In this document: piece after piece, positions 54,282-64,000 of the stretch
How positions within the stretch are numbered: the first letter of the stretch is position 1
Layout: every line of letters begins with the position of its first letter
NCBI RefSeq assembly: GCF_002443255.2
Contig: NW_019211457.1
Coordinates: forward strand, 50,456,137-50,520,136
Source of the DNA: Varroa destructor
Taxonomy: Eukaryota; Arthropoda; Arachnida; Mesostigmata; Varroidae
Direction: 5' to 3'
DNA: 64,000 nucleotides
Notes under the pieces: generated by a model
What the model was told of the DNA's origin: nothing
The model's database searches: none
What the model saw: only the letters and a program-made list of their open reading frames with translations
Translations under genes and position numbers: made by a program

Positions 54282-54710
54282 TGTGAAACAATCGTAAACA
54301 CGCGGTTATTTAACAATTCGATTCTCTTGATCGTCCAACTATTACTATTACCAGATAAGTAGCCGTAAAGGTTACTGCCCTGCCTGCAGTCTTCGTTTTT
54401 TGTTCGATCCGACCAGCAATTTTGTAGTCGAAACAGATTTGCAGGTAGAGTGTCGAGTACTAATAATTCGCAGAACTGCTGGATCTACTGGGCGATTAAA
54501 AAGCGCGGGGCGATTTTACTGGTTGATTTCCGAAAACGACTTTATCGCGGACTGTGCGTATGTAGCCGTCTTTGAGGCACACTACATCGCATCGGTCCCT
54601 CACCCAAAGATAGCGATTCACGAAGCACCAAATCGTACTTAAATTATTTCTTTTCTTTAAAAAATAAATGCGAGAGTAACTTACTTTGGTGTCTGTCAAA
54701 TTCATTATAA
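54282..54710. other. Upstream region of the ARL6IP5-like gene
   Basis: GC content is a little higher here. Frames on both strands (plus 54400-54642, minus 54496-54705) are open but have no recognisable domain. It is most likely promoter and 5' leader of the minus-strand gene. Confidence 0.35.
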
Positions 54711-57650
54711 GACAAGGTCAAGGGTCCTAGATGCTAAGATTCACTACCAGCACATAACTAATAAAAACGACATTTACCACGCTACCATTTAGATACCAGA
54801 TGCTATTCCATGCTACCATTTAGCGCTTCTGAACATGTCAGTACTATAGTAGAACAGACTGGCCTCTCTTTTGTTTGATTACAGTCGCAAATGATTCAAT
54901 TGATTTTTCCCACCCAGCGTCAACACTAGTTAGCCCAGATCGAGGTTTTGACTATAGAACTAGCTCGAGTCGCTCAAAAGAAAAGAGATACAGAAGTTAA
55001 ACATTCAGCTTTTTCACCCTTTTAAAGCTCGAAACTAGGGTTTTATCCGTAAGCTGAATCCTCTATCCTTCTCTCCATTCATATAGAATATATGATTAGG
55101 CATGTTTCAACTGTGTATGTTCTCAACTAATTGAGATTATTTTTTCTAAAAACAAAGGGTAATCGTGAATGTTGGTTTTTATTCACGTCAACAGCTTTTT
55201 GATTTTCGAGACAGGGCCCATTGAAGCATATGTCTATTATCGACCTTTATTTTAAAGGAACCTTAAAGCAGTGTCTGCCCGTTTGACGAACAGAGGCAGA
55301 ATGATAGTGATTCTTTAATAGCAAATTTTTGCAAAAAAGAATGACTCAGTCGATTTTTTAGACTTAATTAATAGATGCAGCCATTTCAATTGCGTGGAGT
55401 AATGGGCTAAGAAAACGCTGATAGAGTTTTACTAGATGGAGCGCTTTCAATGATCCTTCTTCAAAGTCATCCAACCAACAGCTTCTGTTTGGAGTTGTGC
55501 GAGTTCTGTGATTAAATGCCAATAAATTAATTCTACTGATTAATTTTACCTGGCTAGGATGTGTTTACTCCTAAATAAGATCGGTGGCTTTTTTTGGTAC
55601 ACACCAGGATTTGCTACAGATAAAAAAAATTAATTAGCGAATATGCTATTGATTTGCCTCAATCTCGCGGAGACCTACTCTATAAAAAAACAGATTTCAT
55701 AAAGGGTCGATAGTAAACTATTCCGCTGGATAGGTTTGATTTTGTAAAACCGAAGTAAGGCAGTTACGTTCTCTGGTTAAATCATATTGTCAAAGACGCC
55801 ATGTTGTCAAGCAGTAGCTGAATTTGAATTAGTATATTTCAATTTCAGGTGATTATTATTGGATTAAACTTTAGATATTCATTCATCATACGAAAGATAG
55901 GATATTTTAAAATTAGTTTTTGTTATGATGCTGTGTCTAGCTTACTCTGCTTTTAACCTAGGTGTCGTCAGGCATTCTGCCTTATTCACTAGACGGAGTC
56001 GTAAAGTAACAGTGATGTGGCATCACCAGAATGTGTATTCCCGATATCAAAGTCTTTTAAAATAGTGAACGTATTTTTACATCTATTTAGAACAGCAACA
56101 AAATAGCATGCAATATGTGATACTCTTGAAAGAACAGCCAGGATGGACCGTCGGTCGACTGATACAAAATTCCAACATCAGTCAAACCTCTTGAAAATAG
56201 TCGAATAGATTCCTAAGTAATCTCTAGCGATAGGCTCATTAAAATAAAGATTAATATAAAAACTCGCTGATTTAAAAAAAAAACACGTAGCTCACACTGT
56301 AGTTGAAAACTTGTTACGCTACAATACAACTTCGATTCTGTCACTGCATGCATACAGTTTAGTAGAATAAAATTAACTGGCTATCTTCGACTAATAAATA
56401 TTCACGCCCAAATTTGTTTAGGGCAGCATAAAAAAAATCATACGGTTTTCTCTTATCTCTAAAGCTGTTTACCGCCATCATAAGCCTTGAAGGCGCTGAT
56501 TCGCTTGTTATGCTGTCGCGCACATTGACACCTCAACAGTTATCTTGCGCTGTTTTCAACGAAATCATTAGCATGTAATCACTTGCCGAGCCGAATATAT
56601 GCATTTTACTGCCAAATGCTATGAAGTCTTTGTTATTGCTCATGCCATATCTGAAAAATGACAATGACCTGGTCGTATGCACCGTCGGTTGAATTATAAC
56701 GAGCCGCATTTAGTTGGTACTGTCTGTTAGGTCCCGTCTATACCACATATAATATATTATTGTTATTTATAAACACCATGCTAGACGATTTGTTAAATCA
56801 TTGATTTCTTCTATCATTGCTTCCTGTCAAGTCGTTTATGACATTGGCAGTAACAAAAACGATTCTACCCGCAACTGACGATTTTATTAGATTTAAGGGA
56901 TAGGGTGCGCTGTAGATCTGTAATCTGTTTCACGTTCCATCTACTGTTATCTTGCAATAAATTGACCAATGCTCTAGACAAGTAAAAAAAACATTTAAAA
57001 GATTACTACATGCAAGAGGAACACATCGGATGGATCCAACTGTAAATACGTAAATTGAACGCTTCATTCCAGCACCTTGTTCTCTTCGAACTAAACATTT
57101 TCTATAATTATTCAGACGATGGCCAGCGTGTCGACAAAAGACATTAGACAAAAAAAAGCTCAGCACATTTTGTCCTTAGGCAAACCATCTAGAGTAGACA
57201 TGATCTCAGACGTTCTACATATTGATATCGGAAGGGCAGTCAGTAGTTATGAAAGGATATATAGGGGAGACCTCGAAATTTTACCCTGATTTTGAACTCT
57301 TAAGTGATAGGAAAGCTTTTAAGCATTGTACTACAGATATATATTTCAGGAATACTGTCATAACTGTTTGCGCAATTGCCACTGACTTTTTATTTTCCGA
57401 TTGCTAGGTTGGCTAATATCATCATCTTCTACCAGAATTATTATTATTATTATCATTAACGAAATTATATCAACGAAACTAAATCAACGGAAAGCTCAGA
57501 ATGTTATCCATTGTCACTTAATAAACAAATTGATGTTTTTGATCAGCCAGCGTAAGAGCTCAACATGTGTTTGCCTTCTTTTTCCTTTGCGTGGTTTATC
57601 AAAGTTCATTTTTCGGTAATTATTCTCTAGTTCCACGATAAAAGGAGCAA
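54710..57650. other. Intergenic AT-rich DNA
   Basis: No supported gene. A 14-nt direct repeat ATGCTACCATTTAG / ACGCTACCATTTAG occurs at about 54779-54793 and 54811-54824. ATT repeats near 57437-57455 create a poly-Ile frame that is not a gene. Confidence 0.45.
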
Positions 57651-57857
57651 AAACTTAACTACAGCAACGAACACAACACCTCATTTTTCGACGAGACCCT
57701 TCAGTCTAATAACGTATCAGCCTCGTTTCCCTTCAAGGCGGTCGTCAAAGGCTAACCAGCTGTTTAGCTGAGCGTTTTGATTTTTTTTTACCTTTTCGCT
57801 TCAAAAAATAGAATGCGCGTTTAGCCTAGCTCAATACCTGTAGCTGTTCGCTGTTTC

Positions 57858-58040
57858 TTAGTGCCATCTTTGAATAGGTAAGGGTCCTTTCCCAACTCCA
57901 ATGACGCTGACCGCACTAGCAGCAGGAGATACCTCTGTGGGAGCAGTTTTGTCCAGCACGTTCGTTAGCGACTGATAAGTCCAGCGGAGAGTGCGGGAGG
58001 CATTAGGAGTCGTCACAGACAATGGTGGACATCTGTCGCG
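57858..58040 (-). other. Coding-like minus-strand stretch in the GC-rich island upstream of MOCS1
   Basis: A stop-to-stop minus-strand frame of 60 codons ends at TAA (57858-57860). Its Ser/Thr/Val/Ala-rich text (LRWTYQSLTNVLDKTAP, VSVIGVGKGPLPIQ) looks like protein. It lies in a GC-rich block (about 57650-58060), which also has an AG|GTAAGG donor on the plus strand at 57877/57878. The block may be the MOCS1 promoter and untranslated first exon, or a bidirectional promoter. No family is recognised. Confidence 0.25.
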
Positions 58041-58561
58041 TCAGTCACGCTGTTTGTAGCTAAAGTACTTTATGCACTACAACTATTGCAATTGCGGATA
58101 CATCATTAGACTGGTAAAGCGCGCGGTAATCTTATTAGACTCAGGAAGACTCACAATTATCCAGTAAATAATTGTGATTCTGATGAAAACATGCCTTTGT
58201 CGCTTGTCGGATCTACTTTCGTGAGTGAGCGTCGCTATTTATCATCTTTATTATAGCAGGAATTGTCATATCGATACGTTTCGCATAATTACGATTGAAA
58301 ATATACTTAGGAAATAACACTTGGATCGTAACAAATACATGCGTTTTTTGTTTTCACAAATCTCTATCTATCAAGTATCAGTTTTTAATCATTTTGTTAG
58401 CTTGTCGTCAAGCACTGAGATATAACCATATAAAACATGCTCAAGATCAGAAATAATAGGAGCTACGGCGACTGACTACTGTATAAAATATATGTTAAAG
58501 CTTATACACATGTATTTAACCTAAGTTACAACGAAACAAACGGGCATAGTACTGATATCAG

Positions 58562-61500
58562 CATCATGGAGAGTCCTGTCCAGAGTCTCCTGCCGGTTCA
58601 TCTCTTTCGGTGGTGGCTCGACAGACATTTTAAAACGTGCTCAAAAACAGACTGCCGAACGTGAATGCCAAGGTACGCCTGAAAATGCTGCAACTATGCC
58701 AGCTTCCGTGGATCGTCGAGAAAATGGTCAGCCGAACATGGCAGCATACCTTTATGATAATCATAAAAGACTGCATAATTATCTACGAATTTCGCTTACT
58801 GAACGCTGCTCATTTCGTTGTAAGTAAAAGTTCTCTTAAAAATCTTCAAAATCAAGTGATTATCCCTTACCGTATGCTGTTAGATCATATATACAGATAA
58901 TTGGTGCATAAATAGTGCGTAGATATTAAATGATACGGCAGCTGAGTTTCATAAAACTTTCTTATTTTGTATGCTTTAATTGAGTCATAGGTTGAATATG
59001 AATAATGAAATATTGTACGTCCTGTCAATAAACTTGCCATTCACGAAGATATAGTAGCGTTGGACGAAATGAACCAGGAAATCGATATCAATATAAGGCA
59101 AATGTCACGCATGGTATACTCTCTACACGAACTGCTTGTGGTAAATCTATTGTAACGACCGAGTTATAATAACAAATCCACCATTATACAAATTAACACC
59201 GTTATTATATAAACTGATAGTATACCGTACTAGCATTACATATCAGTATGTAGTGACGTTATTAGTTTTTTTTTTTTTTCGTTTTCAATTTCAGGTCGAT
59301 ACTGCATGCCGAAGAACGGGATATCGTTAACGCCACGGGACAAACTTCTCACAACGTACGAGCTATTATACCTTATAGATATTTTCGCTAACCTTGGTAT
59401 AACCGCAGTGCGGCTGACGGGCGGAGAACCACTGCTACGAAAAGATCTGGTCCATATCATACGTCATATACACACCAACCACCCGCAAATACGCAAGATC
59501 GGTTCGTATTCAAGCTCGCAACGGTCGAATATTGTCTACTTTAAAATATCATGAGAGTTCACTTTTTCCAGAAATCCTATATTTCCATGCTGGACTTCTT
59601 ACGCGTAAGTTATGCTTCGTAATCTGGCATCACGGCCAAAAAAATTTTATCGGCAGTTACTGGACGTAAAACTTGAACATATATTTTAAGGTCTCACCAC
59701 AAATGGATTAGCGTTAGACCGTAATTTAGACAGTCTTATCCAGGCCGGGTTGACCCACGTGAATATCAGTTTGGATTCACTTGTGCCCACTAAGTTTGAA
59801 GAGATCACTCGCAGGAAAGGGTTCGAGAAAATACTACGAGCAATATTTAATGCCCAACAACGCTTGCCCACCAAGGTCAGTCAGCTAGCATTTGTTTGAT
59901 TCGGATCCTACTATCAATTAGAATAATGATATTTATGCTTGTCTGTGACTCTTGTCCTTTGCATACCTCGAAAGCTTCTTCTTACCTCCTACTACCTATG
60001 TAAGGAGCCTTCTCGTATTTTTAAAACTTTTAAGAGCATCCATTAGAACTAATGTGAGACGAAAATCCTGACAAATATTATCTAACGACGATTAACCAAC
60101 CATGCACCGCTTCTCGACATTTCGTGCAATGCTTTCTTAAACCAAGCGTAATTTGTCCTACGTAACGTCCATGTCCCGATATGCTAAAAAATCACTTTCA
60201 GCTTTTTTAGCAAATTTGCCTATTCTTTTCCATTTAAGGTGAACTGTGTCGTCATACGGGATTTCAACGAAGACGAAGTGCCTGCATTTGTCGAGATGAC
60301 AAAAGACCACGTCAGTACTTGTTGTACTCAGTAACTAGTTTCTAATGTTACCCGACGTAGGTGCCCATACAGGGAAAAAATTAGAACGTAGTTACTATAT
60401 TTTTTAAAGCGGCAGTTAGTAACGGCCTAATCAGGACAAATGAAGTGACATCAGCTAATAAATACCATAATTTAATATACATCTTATATATACAATTAAT
60501 TTTAGAAGTGAAAGATCGATTCTTAGTCAACCAAAAAACGCCACAGAGCTCCTGTATGTAACCATCTACAGCTTGATTGAATATCCAAAAATATCTTGAC
60601 ATGTTTCTGCATTCAAGCCGATAAGGCCCTACGCGTTAAAACATATAGCAATCGAACACAATAACCAAAAATACACACAAAACATGTGTTCGCTTGTCCA
60701 AAACGAATGGCATAACAAATAGCTGATAAACAAATTTTATTACCTCTTATATCAGATCCAGTCCCTCGTTGACGTAAAACGTTGTTTCAACCTTCGCTTA
60801 GTTATGATTGGGGCGGGCAGAGATAAAAAGTTGTTCTGATAAACCTTTACCGACCAGTAAACCTATTACAAAAAGCATAAATGCAAAAAACACGTTGTAT
60901 GCGGTTCTTTACATTTTTTTCGTTTAAGGATCTGGAGGTGCGTTTCATTGAATATATGCCGTTTGATGGAAATCGATGGAGCTTTGAAAAACTAGTCCCT
61001 CAGAAGGAGCTCGAGAAGCGAATCCATCGAAGCGTTCCAGACGTACACCCGTTACCTTTAGAGCCTCACCATACTGCAAAGGTTGACGTTCAGTTATGTC
61101 GTAATAATAGACTTCATGGATATATTTGATATGCCCGAAAATAGACGCTAATTTACACGTTTTCCGATTTAGCTCTTTACATCGCCAGCTCACCGTGGTC
61201 GCTGGGGTTTTATTTCATCAATGTCTCAGGTATAGTATTAACCCTTGATCGATCTTTATTAGCCGTATCAAGAAAACACTTTTAAAACATGGATGCTTAA
61301 TGCTCTGTTTTATTCATAAAATAAAATATTATAGTGAATATAATGCATTATCATAAGTACTACATTGTTATAATAGATTTGCGCGAGTCGTAAATAGCAA
61401 GTGGGCAATGTAATTTGTAGACACAATGAAATCCGATCGCGCTTAGCTGCGTTCCATTACGCTTAAAAATTTGATGGGGATCGCAAGAGCTTGCCAAAAT

Positions 61501-62021
61501 ACCGAAGGTACATTGACATTACGTGCGGCCCGACATCTTTCTTAGGGTGCAGTTGCATTTGTTAACTAACAGATGTTGCGTAGCTACTAGTAAACAACAT
61601 TTAGGTTTGGTAATATTGATCAAATAAGAAACAGTAGACACCTACAGCACACAGCATCAGCTTGTGCTTCCACCTACATTTGCTTTAAAACATTTCTTAT
61701 GTTTATCATAGGTTTCTTGACTTTCGCTTTTCGAGTGATAGATGGTCAATTGGGCCTTTATTGTGGTTACTATAGGCTTTCTGCTCATCGTGCAATCGCC
61801 TGCGCTTAACGGCAGACGGTGTCTTGAAGTCGTGTCTTTTTTCGGCAAAATCTGACGACCTGTCGCTCAGAGATGTTCTCAGAAAGCAGTACGATTTCCA
61901 GCAAACTACCTGCGAAGACTATACTGAACAACACATTTCCACTAACATTAGCCATATAACACGTCTGCCTGGACTACTGGGCGATAATTTGCGCAAACTC
62001 GATGAACTATTGCAACACAAG
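58562..62021 (+). CDS. MOCS1: Molybdenum cofactor biosynthesis protein 1, MoaA (radical SAM) part, 3' incomplete
   Basis: GTP 3',8-cyclase, the first step of molybdopterin synthesis, mitochondrial in animals. Exons: about 58562-58819, 59295-59501, 59691-59875, 60239-60310, 60929-61081, 61173-61229 and 61776-62021; all phases agree. Motifs: LHNYLRISLTERC-SFR-C-RY-C (CX3CX2C, binds the SAM [4Fe-4S] cluster; the second Cys is split by an intron), RLTGGEPLLRKDL (SAM GGE motif), LTTNG, NISLDSLVPTKFE, VNCVVIRDFNEDE, RFIEYMPFDGNRW, and FCSSCNRLRLTADGVLKSCLF (CX2CX13C, second cluster that binds GTP). Exon 1 begins with an Arg/Ser-rich, acid-poor stretch (SWRVLSRVSCRFISF) that fits a mitochondrial leader, so the initiator is probably in an undetected upstream exon; ATG 58696 is an alternative. 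After SLRDVLRKQ the sequence departs from the usual KK-x-x-H-x-GM ending, and no MoaC domain is seen before the right edge. Confidence 0.93.
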
Positions 62022-62036
62022 GTTAGTAGCCGTTAA

Positions 62037-64000
62037 GTGCTCTAAAAATCAGCCATTAGGCGTTTTTCTCTTCGTTTTCAGCTTACAAGTGCTGTCATGT
62101 TCTTTCAGAATATAAATATTATACAAAATATTATATAGAAAAATATATAATAATAATAATTCTTCGAGACGCACTCTATACTAATAAGATCAAAGAAAAT
62201 TCTTTACCTAAACAATACGAAATTCACTGCTTGGTTAGTTATAGGAGCGTATAAAGTTAAACCCTAACGTGACGCCGGTTCTCTTTAGATTCGAACGCAC
62301 CTTCGTAAGAAGCATTTTAGCCACGGAGGATCGGATGTGACGAACTTGCACAAAAATGACAACCGACCTATGATCACAATTGGGGGATAACCCGGAGGCA
62401 CCCATTTTCCTGCATTGATTCATCTGAACTCGCTGTCTATCATCGTTAAATTTTGTGAGGAAGGCCACTATCTCAATAAGGTTGCCACCTGTGTAAACAC
62501 TTCAGTTGTTGATTTTGGTTAGTTCTGCGGTCATCACTAAAGCGATCCGTTAATTTCAGAAACATCCCCTATCAAGTTAATGGTTGAGTAATACGTACTT
62601 AGAGAACGAAGAAGAGAATAGTTCGATCGAATCTACAAGCTTTTGATCGTTGATGCATCGATACCTAGGCCAAGGTGTTATTTTATCAACGAGTTATCGG
62701 ATGGTTTTGTTCCATGTATAGCAAACTCATGGGCAATAAGCTGAACAATCTCGGACGGGGCAAGCTATATACAAATGGCTGAAAAGTTCATATGGCATAA
62801 GTAGATCGCCAAGCTTAATCGATGACATGTATGAATGTTCCTGACGAAATCAGATACAAATTTTGATCTTTAAAAAGGCTGCTCGTGCCTGCCGAAAGGG
62901 TGGCATCTTCCATCATATCTTATGAAAAAAGCTACATTTTTACAAAAACCTTCGCAAAAATTTTCATTTTAGAAATCTTGAAGCCACAATAGCGCTAAGA
63001 TTTTATCTGCTTCTTTTTATATAACGAAACCGTCCAATCCCTTACACCAAGATGCGAAACTATATTGAAGTACTTCATAATTAAACATCCTTTTGTTTAC
63101 ATTTAACTTTTAAAAAGTCTTCTAATTCCCCACAAACGCCTGATCCAAGTTTTTTACTCAGTTTGGTTCGCTCAAGAGAATTTCTAGGTGAGGTAGTTTA
63201 TTTACATAGTCGCCATAAAGCTGTTGCTATTTATCGGTGCTACGTTCGAAGTCGTATTCGAAAGAAGCAAACAAAAGTTGGTGCTGACTTTTCGACTGGA
63301 CGAACTCACATTATTTGGTTGAAGAGCCCAAAAGGGTTCTCGACGTATCGGATGAAAGCGGTCGAATCGATCTGTATTGCCGAAGCACATGTCAATGTTT
63401 TGAAATTTGGGTGCTTTGGAAGGCCAAATAATATAACGTAAAGAGTCGTGTAGTGGCGTTCGGTCAGCGTCTCCAAAATATACTAAATGGACCAACTAAA
63501 CTAACTATTGGGCTTTGACGAAGATGTTATAGCTTATTCATCACCCAATTCCACCTTATTCTGTTTTGTTTTCCGCTGGGCCTAGTTTAGGTCAACATCA
63601 AATCCAAGCTAAATATATCCTAGCGATCTTTACACGTATGTACACCACGAATGTCTTTTTTCAGTAAATATGTCCCAAGTTCGACAGACAGTGAACGAAA
63701 ATAGTAGACAATACTTTATCCAATAAGTGCTCCTGAGTTACCCGTTATATTTTGTCAAAGCTATGTGAAAAATTGGTACGAGTTTATTGTGGACCATATA
63801 TGGAACTGATAGGTATGGTCGTCATTTTGAAAATGTAGTGCATATTCATGCATTCAGATGGTTTGCATCTATATGTAATTCTTTAACGTGACTATACTTC
63901 TTATATTGGGTAAATTTCCTACACAAAGAGCTTCACCTGCTGCAGAAGAAAGTGCTTTGATTGATCTACTATTTATCGTATACAGTATGTAAACCAACTT
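62037..64000 (+). other. Probable MOCS1 intron or 3' flank
   Basis: No exon with MoaA C-terminal (KKxxHxGM) or MoaC (MVDVG, LCHH) motifs was found. An acceptor-like TTAATTTCAG at 62551-62560 would add only KHPLSS and a stop. Overlapping plus (63163-63441) and minus (63202-63495) open frames are present without recognisable domains. Confidence 0.4.

Noticed and set aside
57401..57619. Plus-strand frame containing a poly-Ile run
   Set aside because: The poly-Ile comes from an ATT microsatellite; not a gene.
58566..58664. ATG at 58566 as the MOCS1 start
   Set aside because: It is out of frame with the radical-SAM reading frame and reaches a stop after about 32 codons.
63163..63495. Overlapping plus (92 codons) and minus (97 codons) open frames
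   Set aside because: Neither matches the missing part of MOCS1 or any family I recognise; mutual shadowing cannot be resolved by eye.

Overview
This window is a stretch of AT-rich (by eye about 60% A+T) eukaryotic nuclear DNA. Genes are split into short exons by GT-AG introns, there is no operon-like packing, microsatellites are frequent, and genes are sparse. The encoded proteins are animal-like: cystathionine gamma-lyase, MOCS1 and ARL6IP5/PRAF3. A short interstitial run of the TTAGG telomere motif and secreted low-complexity proteins point to an arthropod. A mite or tick is possible, but I cannot fix the lineage from sequence alone. I see no bacterial, phage or CRISPR-like content.

Layout. 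1-13,000: mostly anonymous AT-rich DNA with three GC-richer islands (about 2,950-4,280, 5,550-6,700 and 8,770-9,390). These carry coding-like but unassigned reading frames and CTG/CAG repeats. 13,717-14,634: a two-exon gene for a secreted Gly/Ser/Tyr-rich protein (+). 15,259-15,720: coding-like debris on the minus strand. 17,183-17,407: one orphan exon candidate. 23,690-24,039: a GC-rich promoter / 5'-exon candidate with a CRE palindrome. 26,132-43,200: the main feature, a same-strand tandem array of three cystathionine gamma-lyase (CTH) units. Copy A (26,132-32,476) is intact, copy C (33,786-37,797) is a fully exon-mapped but broken unprocessed pseudogene, and copy B (39,733-43,200) is intact and diverged. 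45,725-50,067: a three-exon gene for a secreted protein of unknown family (+). 53,703-54,281: an intronless ARL6IP5/PRAF3 gene (-). 58,562-62,021: the MoaA (radical-SAM) half of MOCS1 (+), running towards the right edge without its end being identified.

CTH (transsulfuration: cystathionine to cysteine, also an H2S source) and MOCS1 (first step of molybdenum-cofactor synthesis) both belong to sulfur and cofactor metabolism, but their proximity here is probably coincidental. CTH exon phases and lengths are identical between copies A and B (288, 135, 276, 93, 95 and 136 nt for exons 2-7), so duplication was at the DNA level. Pseudogene C is closer to A: it has the same first residues of the start region, a related intron-1 segment and a related 3' end. 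The most useful leads are the A/C/B array with its differing fates, a probable GC-AG terminal intron in copy A, several perfect or near-perfect hairpins, and a few coding-like minus-strand stretches interrupted by single stops.
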